This document shows, one piece after another, positions 44,440 to 52,640 of a DNA stretch of 64,000 nt (position 1 is its first letter; every line of letters begins with the position of its first letter). A program made the position numbers and the translations under genes. Source of the stretch: Arthrobacter sp. (lineage in GTDB: Bacteria > Actinomycetota > Actinomycetes > Actinomycetales > Micrococcaceae); assembly GCA_023264815.1 (NCBI GenBank), contig JAHFUZ010000008.1:62001-126000 (forward strand). Reading direction: 5' to 3'. The notes beneath the pieces were generated by a model. That model saw nothing but the letters and a program-made list of their open reading frames with translations. It had not been told where the DNA came from and searched no databases.

Positions 44440-45696
44440 ATGACCACCACAGCTTCCGAGAACGCAACGTCCGTCGCCGAACTCGAGCGCACCAAGGTCC
44501 TGAAGAACGGCAAAAAGCTCAGCCTCACGTTCTCCGACGCCGAGTTCGAACGCCGTCTCGCGGGCCTCCGCCGCATCATGGCGGAGAAGGACCTCGACGC
44601 CGTCGTCCTCACCAGCTACCACTCCATCAAGTACTACTCCGACTTCCTCTTCACCACCTTTGGCCGCCCGTACGCCATGGTGGTCACCAAGGACGACAAC
44701 GTCACTGTCACCGCCAACATCGACGCCGGTATGCCCTGGCGCCGCAGCTTCGGCGACAACATCATCTACACGGACTGGCGCCGGGACAACTACATCTTCG
44801 CCATCCAGGAAGTCCTGCGCACCCGCGGCATCAACCCGCGCCGCCTCGGCGTCGAGGACGACTCGCTCCCGCTGGACAACCGCAACAAGATCCAGGCCGC
44901 CTTCGCCGGCGCAACCCTGGTGGATGTGGCCCAGGCCGCCATGCGCCAGCGCATGATCAAGTCCGCCGAGGAAATCGAGGTCATTAAACACGGTGCCCGC
45001 ATCGGTGACCTCGGTGGCGAAGCCATCCGCAACGCCATCACGGCCGGCATCACCGAATACGAGGTTGCCCTGATCGGCACCGAGGCCATGGTGCACGAGA
45101 TCGCCCGCACCTTCCCGGACTCCGAAATCCGCGACACCTGGGTTTGGTTCCAGTCCGGCATCAACACCGACGGCGCCCACAACTGGGCCACCACCCGCAA
45201 GATCCAGGAACACGACATCCTGTCCCTGAACTGCTTCCCCATGACCTCGGGCTACTACACGGCATTGGAGCGCACCCTGTTCTACGGCGAACCGGACGCC
45301 CGTTCCCTGGAGCTGTGGAACATCAACGTCGAGGTCCACAAGCGCGGCCTGGAACTCATCAAGCCCGGCGCCGTCTGCAAGGACATCGCGGCCGAGCTCA
45401 ACGAGATCTACGTCGGCTACGGCCTCCTGGCCAACCGCACGTTCGGCTACGGCCACTCCTTCGGCGTCCTCAGTCACTACTACGGCCGCGAGGCGGGGCT
45501 GGAGCTTCGTGAGGACATCGACACGGTCCTGGAGCCGGGCATGGTGGTATCCATGGAACCGATGATCACCGTCCTTGACGGCCAGCCGGGTGCCGGCGGC
45601 TACCGTGAGCACGACATCCTTGTGGTCGGGGAAGATGGTGCGGAGAACATCACCAAGTTCCCGTTCGGCCCCGAGTACAACATCATCAGCGCCTAG
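44440..45696 (+). CDS. Creatinase (creatine amidinohydrolase)
   Basis: A 418-residue M24-fold enzyme that hydrolyses creatine to sarcosine and urea. Creatinase hallmarks are FTSYHSIKYYSDFL-like segment near residue 57, GRPYAMVVT, FQSGINTDGAHN with catalytic H247 (equivalent to His232 of the Pseudomonas enzyme), TFGYGHSFGVLSHYYGREAG and GMVVSMEPMI. The metal ligands of aminopeptidase P relatives are not kept, as expected for creatinase. Start ATG 44440. Its product feeds the sarcosine oxidase operon on the opposite strand. Confidence 0.93.
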   Translation: MTTTASENATSVAELERTKVLKNGKKLSLTFSDAEFERRLAGLRRIMAEKDLDAVVLTSYHSIKYYSDFLFTTFGRPYAMVVTKDDNVTVTANIDAGMPWRRSFGDNIIYTDWRRDNYIFAIQEVLRTRGINPRRLGVEDDSLPLDNRNKIQAAFAGATLVDVAQAAMRQRMIKSAEEIEVIKHGARIGDLGGEAIRNAITAGITEYEVALIGTEAMVHEIARTFPDSEIRDTWVWFQSGINTDGAHNWATTRKIQEHDILSLNCFPMTSGYYTALERTLFYGEPDARSLELWNINVEVHKRGLELIKPGAVCKDIAAELNEIYVGYGLLANRTFGYGHSFGVLSHYYGREAGLELREDIDTVLEPGMVVSMEPMITVLDGQPGAGGYREHDILVVGEDGAENITKFPFGPEYNIISA

Positions 45697-45706
45697 TACT
45701 TTCGGT

Positions 45707-45746
45707 GGTTGGGCCTGTCGAGACCCGGGTTTCGACAGGCCCAGCC
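45707..45746. repeat. Palindromic repeat between creatinase and creatininase genes
   Basis: Inverted repeat GGTTGGGCCTGTCGA (45707-45721) and TCGACAGGCCCAGCC (45732-45746), one mismatch, 10-base loop. It resembles the dispersed TCGACAGGC palindromes that I recall as common in intergenic regions of Arthrobacter-type genomes. Could stabilise or partially terminate the creatinase mRNA. Confidence 0.7.
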
Positions 45747-45798
45747 GCCGGCCAGTCTTCGCGTTTTTCCGTACCACCCACCAAGGAGCACCACGAGC

Positions 45799-46623
45799 AT
45801 GGACAAGTCAGTATTTCTGGAAGACCTGGACGCCTTTGCCTACCGCGAAGTCCTTTCCTCCGGGGACGCGATCGTCCTGATACCCGTCGGGTCCCTGGAG
45901 CAGCACGGGCCGCACCTGCCGCTGGGCACCGACACCCTCCTGTCGTCACGGTTTGCTGAAGGGGTGGCTCGGCGGGTGGGGGCACTCGTTGCCCAGCCGA
46001 TCGCCTACGGCTACAAGTCACAGCAGAAGTCCGGGGGCGGCAACCACCTCACTGGGACCACCAGCCTGGACGGCGCAACGCTAACCGGCGTCGCCCGCAA
46101 CCTGGTCAAGTCCTTCCTCAACCAGGGTGTCCGGCATGTGGTCTTCGTCAACGGCCACTTCGAGAACTACCAGTTCCTCTACGAGGGAATTGACCTGGCC
46201 CTCGAAGACCTGGGGATCAAGCCGGGAGCGGAGCAGAGCGTGCTGCTGCTGTCCTACTGGGACTTTGTCAGCCAGGACACGCTGGCGGAGGTCTACCCGG
46301 ACGGATTCCCGGGCTGGGACATTGAGCACGGCGGCGTCCTGGAAACCTCGCTGATGCTCCACCTTGAACCGGCCCGGGTGGGCATGGACCGCCTGGTCGA
46401 TGGTCCTGCCGCCGTGCTGCCGCGTTTCGACAGGCTCCCCGTGGTTCCCGAACGGACACCGGCCACAGGCTGCCTCTCCTCGGCTGCCGGGTCCAGCGCG
46501 GCCAAGGGCGAACTGCTCTACCGGCAGGTGGTGGAAGACCTGGCCGCGGACCTGGCCGGCGAGCTTGGCGTCAAAGGCGCACTGGCTGCCGGAGCGCCGC
46601 TTTCCGCTGACTATGCGCAATGA
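45799..46623 (+). CDS. Creatininase (creatinine amidohydrolase)
   Basis: A 274-residue metallohydrolase interconverting creatinine and creatine. Metal-site patterns are GSLEQHGPHLPLGTD near residue 29 and NGHFEN near 120. YGYKSQQKSGGGNH, TTSLDGATLTG and SYWDF...GWDIEHGGV are characteristic of creatininase rather than of mycofactocin-type relatives. Start ATG 45799 with AAGGAG. It lies 102 bases after creatinase and overlaps the IclR gene. Confidence 0.93.
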   Translation: MDKSVFLEDLDAFAYREVLSSGDAIVLIPVGSLEQHGPHLPLGTDTLLSSRFAEGVARRVGALVAQPIAYGYKSQQKSGGGNHLTGTTSLDGATLTGVARNLVKSFLNQGVRHVVFVNGHFENYQFLYEGIDLALEDLGIKPGAEQSVLLLSYWDFVSQDTLAEVYPDGFPGWDIEHGGVLETSLMLHLEPARVGMDRLVDGPAAVLPRFDRLPVVPERTPATGCLSSAAGSSAAKGELLYRQVVEDLAADLAGELGVKGALAAGAPLSADYAQ

Positions 46624-47465
46624 TAATAAGCACCATGACCACACGAGATCCCACTGATTCCACTGGCGCGGACCCTAACGGAAAAGCCGACACCAAGGGT
46701 GCCTCCGTCATTGTTAACGCCATCGCCGTCCTGAGGTCTTTCACCGCGGACGAGCCGCTGCTGGGGGTCACGGAAATCGCCAACCGCGTGGGGCTGCACA
46801 AAAGCACCGTGTCGCGGATCCTCGCAACATTCGAGCAGGAAGACCTCGTGGAACGGGACGAAGATACCCGCCGCTTCCGCCTGGGACTTGGCCTGATCGC
46901 CGTCGCAGGCCCGCTCCTGGCTGAACTGGAAGAACGCAGGGTTGCCCATCCCGTCCTGCGCGAGCTCACGGAACTGACGGGGGAGACCAGCGCCCTGATG
47001 ATGTGGGAGGGCAACCAGTCCATCTGTGTGGAGCAGATCGCCAGCCGCCACCAGATCAAGCACACCACCCCGCTGGGGGCGCGGTACAACGACGCCCTGA
47101 GTGCATCGGTCCAGGTGTTCCTCTCGGCAGAACCGGAGGAGCGGGTCCGTTCCCTGCTGCGTAGCGGAGCCATTACTTACACCGGACTGGACGATGCCGG
47201 CCTGGATGACTACGTGCTCCGCCTCAAAGACGACTCCCGCCGCGGCTGGGCAGTCAACTATGGAGAGTCTTCCCTGGATGAAGTCGGCGTTGCCGCGCCC
47301 GTTTACGATCACCGCGGCGACCTCGTGGCGGCGGTCCTTATCCCCGCCCCGCGCTTCCGGGTCTCGAAGGAGCGGCTGCAAAGCCTCGGCGAATCCTGCG
47401 CGGGGGCGGCGAACAAGGTCACGGCGAGGCTGGGCGGCAAAGCCCCCGGCGAGTCGGGCCGCTGA
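46620..47465 (+). CDS. IclR-family regulator of the creatinine operon
   Basis: A 281-residue regulator: HTH at about 30-90 (LLGVTEIANRVGLHKSTVSRILATFE) and IclR effector domain at about 105-270. It overlaps the creatininase stop by ATGA, so it is cotranscribed with its presumed target genes and may control the inverted repeats at 44318-44345. ATG 46635 is an alternative start with no better ribosome binding site. Confidence 0.87.
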   Translation: MIISTMTTRDPTDSTGADPNGKADTKGASVIVNAIAVLRSFTADEPLLGVTEIANRVGLHKSTVSRILATFEQEDLVERDEDTRRFRLGLGLIAVAGPLLAELEERRVAHPVLRELTELTGETSALMMWEGNQSICVEQIASRHQIKHTTPLGARYNDALSASVQVFLSAEPEERVRSLLRSGAITYTGLDDAGLDDYVLRLKDDSRRGWAVNYGESSLDEVGVAAPVYDHRGDLVAAVLIPAPRFRVSKERLQSLGESCAGAANKVTARLGGKAPGESGR

Positions 47466-47472
47466 CCTCCCC

Positions 47473-47575
47473 GGACGCTCTCGCACTTAACGCAAAAAAT
47501 GACCAACCCTCTCTCACTTTCTTGAAGAAAGTGAGAGAGGGTTGGTACTTAAGCCACATTTAGTGAGAGAGCGTC
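47473..47575. repeat. Composite palindromic intergenic repeat, copy 4
   Basis: A 103-bp element between convergent genes. Outer arms GACGCTCTCGCACTTAA and TTTAGTGAGAGAGCGTC (three mismatches) enclose a perfect hairpin with 22-bp arms (47502-47523 and 47525-47546, centre base 47524). It begins seven bases after the IclR stop. Its right end supplies the GA of the stop codon of the small gene on the minus strand. A strong candidate bidirectional terminator. Confidence 0.88.
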
Positions 47576-47864
47576 AGGCTTCGTCGGGCTTTGCTGGGGG
47601 ATCGTCGGCGTCGATTTCGTCCGAATAGGGTGCGCGCGGGCCGTCGTGGTCGGTGAAGAGTTCATTGGCGGCCATGGCCAGCAGGTCCCGCTGCAACTGG
47701 GGGATTGAGACGAGCCCCTGCATGTAGGCCTCCACTTCGTACTCGCCGACGGCCCCGCCGATCCCGAAGTAGTAGAGCCACAGGTCGCCGGTGCTGATCT
47801 GTGCTGCGCCCAACGCTGCCTGGAGCCGTCGGCGTTGCTCGGGTTCGGTGCTATCGAAGCCCAT
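47574..47864 (-). CDS. Small protein paired with GAF-ANTAR regulator, copy 2
   Basis: A 96-residue acidic protein of unrecognised family. Its core LWLYYFGIGGAVGEYEVEAYMQGLVSIPQLQRDLL is homologous to the small protein at 49519-49767 (LWTYYYGIGGNADELALDAYLNGMVELPPLQVNLL). The C-terminus is rich in Asp and Pro. The start ATG 47864 overlaps the preceding ANTAR gene by 14 bases. Both copies directly follow or precede GAF-ANTAR genes, so a joint function in antitermination signalling is an inference. The stop codon overlaps the repeat element. Confidence 0.75.
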   Translation of the reverse strand: MGFDSTEPEQRRRLQAALGAAQISTGDLWLYYFGIGGAVGEYEVEAYMQGLVSIPQLQRDLLAMAANELFTDHDGPRAPYSDEIDADDPPAKPDEA

Positions 47865-48591
47865 CACTCGACCCTCTGGGCCGTTCAGGGGAGACACCCA
47901 GGAAGGCGGCGCTGACTTCGCTGAGCGTGGCGCGGGACGAGCGGGCTTCCCTCATCAGTTGCCGGAGGGCGATGTCCTCGCTGAGCGTGTGGCGTTCCAT
48001 CAGCACTCCGCAGGCCCGGTTGATGAGGTCCCTGTTGTAAAGGGCCGCCTGCAGGCTCTGGCTAATGCGTTCGGGAATTTCCGACGTCTGGATGTGCGCG
48101 AGGAGGGTCGCCGCCGGTGCAGCAAAAAGCTCCATCAGGCCCGTGGTGGAATCCTCGAAGGCGCCAGGGACGTCCGCGTAGATCTTCATGGCGCCGATGG
48201 CCTCGCCGCCCGCGATCAAGGGCGTGCTGACCACCGACCGGACGGGCAAACGGACGACGGCGGCACTCCAGCTGGGCCAGCGACCATCGGTGGCGACGTC
48301 GTTGATGAGCACACTCTCCTCGGTAGCCCAGGCAGTGAGGCAGGGCCCCTGGAGCAGTTCATACTGGAAAGCGTCCGCGCGTTCCACTATCCGGCCCGTG
48401 GATCCGGAACTGACGGGCCGGGCATGGGGGTCCAGCAAGGAAACGCCGGCGCCGATCGTCCCGGGAATGGAATCCCGGACGGCGCGGGAGAGGTGCTGGA
48501 CGGCGTGGTCCACTTTTTCTTCTGTGAGCAGCAACCCCATGATCCTGCCGAGGGCGGTGGAAAGTTCATCCAGGGGATACTTCTTGATCAT
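47851..48591 (-). CDS. GAF-ANTAR domain protein, third of array
   Basis: A 246-residue cytoplasmic protein with a GAF sensory domain (about 25-165) and ANTAR RNA-binding domain (about 180-235, LQAALYNRDLINRACGVLMERHTLSEDIALRQLMREARSS). ANTAR proteins bind paired hairpins in mRNA leaders and prevent termination. I chose ATG 48591 with GGAGG eight bases upstream; the longer frame upstream is not conserved-looking. A 139-base gap separates it from the previous GAF-ANTAR gene. Confidence 0.85.
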   Translation of the reverse strand: MIKKYPLDELSTALGRIMGLLLTEEKVDHAVQHLSRAVRDSIPGTIGAGVSLLDPHARPVSSGSTGRIVERADAFQYELLQGPCLTAWATEESVLINDVATDGRWPSWSAAVVRLPVRSVVSTPLIAGGEAIGAMKIYADVPGAFEDSTTGLMELFAAPAATLLAHIQTSEIPERISQSLQAALYNRDLINRACGVLMERHTLSEDIALRQLMREARSSRATLSEVSAAFLGVSPERPRGSSDGLR

Positions 48592-48730
48592 ACTTTCTGC
48601 CTCCGGCCATTCAGCGTGACCGGCACAGTGGGCCGGATAACCCTGTTTTGGACCGCTCAGCGCATTCAGATAAAGCCTAACGCCTGAAGTGGGTTGCGGG
48701 CTTTGAGCGGCACGATTCCGCACGGACCGG

Positions 48731-49513
48731 TTATTCCTCGTAGGTGGTGGGAAATTCCCGTTCGCCGGAAATGGACGAAACGATACTGGCCGCGACCTCC
48801 CTCAGTTTGATGTTCCGGTGGCTGGATGTCTTGACCAAGATTTGGAAGGCAGCGTCGTGGCTGCACCTGTTCTGCGCCATGATGGCTCCGATGGCCGTGT
48901 CGATGACGGTGCGTGACTCCAGGGCCGCGGCGAGGTCATCACGGGCATCGCGCAGGTGGGCAATATTCAGGGCGATGTCCAGGGCTTTGGCCGCGGTCCC
49001 GGTGAGGCTTTCGGCCGCATCGATGCCGTGATGCGAGAAGCCATGTTTGTGCGGTGAATACAGGTTCACCACCGACTGTGCCGGACTCCGCAGGTGCATG
49101 GGCATGGCCAGGATGGAGCTGATGCCCGCCCCGCGGGCGGCCGTGGTGCACTTTGGCCAGCGCCGGTCGGCAGCGAGGTCCGGAACATAGACAGCGGTCT
49201 CTGACTTAAGGGCCGTCAGGCACGGGCCGTGGCCGAAGGTGTTCTGCAGTTCGTCCAGGCTTCGCGCCCGGGCATCACTGCTGGCCACGGTGATGGGGCG
49301 TTTGTCCCGGATGACCGTGATCCCACAGGAGATGTGGTTCCCACCGTGGGAGAGGCGGGTAGCGATGATCGCGGCCATGTCCGTCAGGAAGTCACGGACG
49401 TCGGAGCTGTCCAGGATCAGGTCCTGGAGTTGGAGCACAAAGTCCTCCAGGCTCTCCGCACGGCCGCGGCTGTACAGGGACTCCCTGAATTCAATGTCTT
49501 CGGACACGGGCAA
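48731..49513 (-). CDS. GAF-ANTAR domain protein, second of array
   Basis: A 260-residue protein. A GAF domain (about 30-180, GPCLTALKSETAVYVPDLAADRRWP) is followed by ANTAR (about 195-250, ALESRTVIDTAIGAIMAQNRCSHDAAFQILVKTSSHRN). This is the standard ANTAR pattern with conserved Ala and aromatic positions. It follows the small protein gene by five bases. It should be an RNA-binding antiterminator responding to a ligand of the GAF domain; neither target nor ligand is evident. Confidence 0.87.
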   Translation of the reverse strand: MPVSEDIEFRESLYSRGRAESLEDFVLQLQDLILDSSDVRDFLTDMAAIIATRLSHGGNHISCGITVIRDKRPITVASSDARARSLDELQNTFGHGPCLTALKSETAVYVPDLAADRRWPKCTTAARGAGISSILAMPMHLRSPAQSVVNLYSPHKHGFSHHGIDAAESLTGTAAKALDIALNIAHLRDARDDLAAALESRTVIDTAIGAIMAQNRCSHDAAFQILVKTSSHRNIKLREVAASIVSSISGEREFPTTYEE

Positions 49514-49518
49514 TTCCT

Positions 49519-49767
49519 CTACAATCCGTCCGCCGTGATCTCTTTGAGCGCGGCATGGAGGAGGTTCACCTGCAATGGCGGAAGCTCAACCATCCCGTTC
49601 AAATAGGCGTCCAGCGCCAGTTCGTCGGCGTTTCCGCCAATCCCGTAATAGTAGGTCCATAATTCAGGGAGCGTCACGTTCGCGCTCTGGAACTGTGCCG
49701 CGGCCAACTGGCGCTGGTCGGCCCCGAATGCGGGCTGCGGACCTTCGGACGCGGCGTCGTTGATCAC
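49519..49767 (-). CDS. Small protein paired with GAF-ANTAR regulator, copy 1
   Basis: An 82-residue protein with no recognised domain, homologous to the protein at 47574-47864 through a 35-residue core with YYYGIGG and AYLNGMVELPPLQ. Predicted mostly helical, no signal peptide, no cysteine. Its start overlaps the stop of the first GAF-ANTAR gene by four bases and its stop is five bases before the second, so it is translated in one operon with them. Confidence 0.75.
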   Translation of the reverse strand: MINDAASEGPQPAFGADQRQLAAAQFQSANVTLPELWTYYYGIGGNADELALDAYLNGMVELPPLQVNLLHAALKEITADGL

Positions 49768-50495
49768 GGCTTGCCGTCTTCTGTGACCGCGGGAACATCG
49801 GACGAGTTGTCCAGAATGTCCTGGGCAATATCGTGCAGCCGGCGGTTGCTGCTGCGGGAAGCCAGTTGCAGGAGTTCGACGGCGGTGTCACGGCTGCAGC
49901 GGTTGTGCACCATGATCAGCGACACGGCCGAGTCCACGACGGCCCGTGAGCGCAGGGCTGACCTCAGGTGCTCCGGGTAGGGCTCGGCGGCGTGGACCCG
50001 CATGGCCAGGCGCAGGATCCTGGACAGCGACGCAGCGTGCTCTTCCACGGCGGCCACCGTTTCCGGACCAAACGCAGCCACGTGGGTGGAATAGCAGTTC
50101 AGAGCCGATCGGGCACCGTTGTCGGTGGGAATGGGGACGGCCAGGATGGTCTGGATCCCCTCGTCGGAAATGGCCTGGGCATACCAGTCCCATTTTTCGT
50201 CAGCCTGCAGGTCGGGAATCAGGACCGTGTGCTGCTGCCGCAGGGCTGTGAGGCAAGGGCCGTTGTCGAACGCGTACTGGCGTTCGTCCAGGCTGCGTGC
50301 CTCCTCCGAACTGCTGGCTACGGTGACGGGTCCCGTCTCCCGCTCAACCGTGATGGCGCACAGCATCGAGGAATTGCCGCTTAGCCGGGAGGCAGAAATC
50401 GCCGTCAGCCCCAGCAGGAATTCGGTAAACCCCGGGCTCTCCAGAAGCAGATCCTGCAACTGTTCCGCGGTGGGGAGAGCGTCGTTCTCGGCCAT
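49764..50495 (-). CDS. GAF-ANTAR domain protein, first of array
   Basis: A 243-residue protein: GAF domain (about 25-160, GPCLTALRQQHTVLIPDLQADEKWDW) and ANTAR domain (about 175-230, ALRSRAVVDSAVSLIMVHNRCSRDTAVELLQLASRSSN). It is similar along its length to the second protein of the array, so the pair arose by duplication. Start ATG 50495. The 257-base region upstream, to the alpha/beta hydrolase gene, must hold both divergent promoters, but I see no convincing hexamers or operator in it. Confidence 0.87.
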   Translation of the reverse strand: MAENDALPTAEQLQDLLLESPGFTEFLLGLTAISASRLSGNSSMLCAITVERETGPVTVASSSEEARSLDERQYAFDNGPCLTALRQQHTVLIPDLQADEKWDWYAQAISDEGIQTILAVPIPTDNGARSALNCYSTHVAAFGPETVAAVEEHAASLSRILRLAMRVHAAEPYPEHLRSALRSRAVVDSAVSLIMVHNRCSRDTAVELLQLASRSSNRRLHDIAQDILDNSSDVPAVTEDGKP

Positions 50496-50752
50496 GCGGC
50501 CTCGATTCCATATCGCCGGGGGTCACCTGACCCGGCTGGCGGCTGAGCGCTCTGTGCGCGCGCGGCCCGAAATATTCAACCCCGGAACCTTCACCACCCG
50601 AAATCTCCTACTACTGACACTACGCTCTTTCAGCGCCTCGGCGGGCGGTCCGGGCGAACTATTCGGCCGCCACCGGAGTCGGGCCGCCGGCCCCGGGTTC
50701 CCTTGATCGAAGCCGCGGGAAACGCGGTGCGGACACACTGTAGGCTCGGCAC

Positions 50753-51694
50753 ATGGCTGGGCTTCGCCGTCGAACGCTGGTGTTGCGCGCGCTGGCGGGC
50801 GTGGCAGCGGCCGCAGTTGGCGGCGCGGCGGCCGCGTGTTCGCCCCGCACCGAAACCGATGGCGATAACGGCACAGGCAAGGGGGACCCAGTGACGCGGC
50901 ACAGGTACCAGTACGGCGGGGATGCCAGCCAGTGGGGTGAGCTCTTCCTGCCTGAACTGCCCGACGGCGGTGAGCACCGCGGCGTGGTGGCGGTCATCCA
51001 CGGCGGCTACTGGCGATCGCAGTACGGCGCCGAACTCGGGGAACCGCTCGCGGCTGACCTCGCCGCGCACGGCATGGCCGCCTGGAATCTTGAATACCGC
51101 CGGGCCGGAAACGGCGGGGGCTGGCCGAACACCTTCATCGACGTCCTGGCAGGAATCGACAAGCTGCAGGACCTCGCGGCTGCCCATGCCCTCAACCTGG
51201 GTCCGGTGGTGGCGCTGGGACATTCGGCCGGCGGGCATTTGGCCGCGTGGGCGGCCGGCCGGGGCAAGCTTGCCCAGCTGGGCCTGCCGGAAGTGGACAG
51301 CCAGGTCCCGCGCCGGCAGGATGCGACGTCGGTGCACCTCTCCGGCGTCGTGAGCCAGTCCGGACTCCTTAACCTTGCCGAGGCGGAGCGGCTGAACCTC
51401 AGCAACGGTGCGGTGGTCAACCTGCTGGGCGGGCCGTCGTCGGAATATCCCCTCCGCCACCGGTATGCGGACCCCATGGCCACCCTGCCGCTGGCGGTGC
51501 CCGTGATGGCAGTCCACGGATCGGATGACCACACTGTTCCGCTGAGCCAGTCGGAGTCCTATGTCAATGCCGGGACGGCTGCGGGCATGGCCGCGCAGCT
51601 GGTGATGGTTCCCGGCGACCATTACGCGCTCATTGACCCCAAAACTGACGCCTACCGGACGTGCCGCGAGCTGGTTCGGTCGCTTCTGGGTTAG
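50753..51694 (+). CDS. Secreted alpha/beta hydrolase with Tat-like lipoprotein signal
   Basis: A 313-residue esterase-type hydrolase. The N-terminus MAGLRRRTLVLRALAG resembles a Tat signal, and the hydrophobic stretch ends in an AAAC lipobox-like site near residue 29, so it is probably membrane-anchored outside the cell. HGGYW (about residue 83) forms the oxyanion loop, GHSAGGHLAAW (about 155) holds the nucleophile Ser, and GSDDHTVP and GDHYALID supply Asp and His. HGGYW occurs in kynurenine formamidase-like esterases, but extracytoplasmic location makes that role unlikely. Physiological substrate unknown. Confidence 0.82.
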   Translation: MAGLRRRTLVLRALAGVAAAAVGGAAAACSPRTETDGDNGTGKGDPVTRHRYQYGGDASQWGELFLPELPDGGEHRGVVAVIHGGYWRSQYGAELGEPLAADLAAHGMAAWNLEYRRAGNGGGWPNTFIDVLAGIDKLQDLAAAHALNLGPVVALGHSAGGHLAAWAAGRGKLAQLGLPEVDSQVPRRQDATSVHLSGVVSQSGLLNLAEAERLNLSNGAVVNLLGGPSSEYPLRHRYADPMATLPLAVPVMAVHGSDDHTVPLSQSESYVNAGTAAGMAAQLVMVPGDHYALIDPKTDAYRTCRELVRSLLG

Positions 51695-51746
51695 ATTCGG
51701 TCCCTGGAGGTACCAACTGCAGAAATTAGGTACGTCACTCTAGACA

Positions 51747-51758
51747 TTGGACGTCCCA
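51747..51758. promoter_or_regulatory. Candidate operator TNGGACGTCCNA upstream of GntR gene
   Basis: TTGGACGTCCCA, core palindrome GGACGTCC, 64 bases before the GntR start. The same pattern TAGGACGTCCGA lies upstream of the sialic acid transporter operon (63162-63173). A possible -10 TATCCT lies downstream at 51765. Confidence 0.5.
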
Positions 51759-51821
51759 TCTCCTGTATCCTAGGAAAGTAAAGCAAGTCGCTGCCCCCTG
51801 GCGCGGCAAGGAGGAGATCAC

Positions 51822-52553
51822 GTGGCCATCGCATCGCAAGAAGTATCGCCCGCCCGTTTCAGCGCGCAGCTCCGGTCGCATGCCCTGCAGACCCGGATTA
51901 TGGACCTCATCCTGGAGCGCGGCCTGGACGTCGGCGACGCCATGCCCACCGAAAGCGAACTCTCCGCGGAACTGGGAGTGGGCCGCAACACCGTCCGCGA
52001 ATCGCTGAAGGTGCTGCAGGCGCTGGGTGTCATCGAGATCCGGCACGGCTTTGGCATGTTCGTTGCACCCAACAACTTCAGCGCCCTCGTCTCCGGCCTG
52101 ACCTTCCGCGGCCGGCTGTCCCTGCGCCACAAAGGCGAAGAGGCCATGGAACTGATCGACGTGCGCCAGGCCCTCGAATCCGGGCTCATTGGCTCGGCCA
52201 TCGACCTCCTGACGGACCAGCACCTCGCGGACCTGCGCACCACCATGGAAGCCATGGAAGACGCTGCCAAGAAGGGTGAACACCTCTACGTGCACGACGC
52301 CGAGTTCCACCGCCGCCTGTACGCGCCCCTGAACAACGAGCTGCTGATCAACCTCATGGACGTGTTCTGGCAGGTATACCGCAAGATCCACCTGGCCCTT
52401 GGGACCGGTCCGGTCAACCTCGAACAGCAGACCCAGGACCACTGGGACATCTACGAGGCCGTAGCCAACAAAGACAAAGCCCTGGCCTCCGAGCGCCTGC
52501 AGCGCCACTTTGATGGCATCCGCCTGAAACTCAAGGACGTCGCGGCCAGCTAG
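51822..52553 (+). CDS. GntR-family (FadR-like) regulator of the sialic acid cluster
   Basis: A 243-residue regulator with HTH at about 20-85 (MPTESELSAELGVGRNTVRESLKVLQALGVIEIRHGFG) and a FCD domain at about 105-235 (HDAEFHRRLYAPLNN, QDHWDIYEAVANKD, metal-site His). It is upstream of nagB, and its own promoter and that of the distal ABC transporter share a 12-bp palindrome. It therefore probably coordinates the cluster, a NanR-like role by inference from context. Confidence 0.85.
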   Translation: MAIASQEVSPARFSAQLRSHALQTRIMDLILERGLDVGDAMPTESELSAELGVGRNTVRESLKVLQALGVIEIRHGFGMFVAPNNFSALVSGLTFRGRLSLRHKGEEAMELIDVRQALESGLIGSAIDLLTDQHLADLRTTMEAMEDAAKKGEHLYVHDAEFHRRLYAPLNNELLINLMDVFWQVYRKIHLALGTGPVNLEQQTQDHWDIYEAVANKDKALASERLQRHFDGIRLKLKDVAAS

Positions 52554-52640
52554 CCCGCCCGCACCCACGCTCCATCTTCCAGCGCCCGCATCCGTGGGCG
52601 GATTTAGCCCTGCCAGTTTTTCGTAGAGAGTGCCTTTGCC

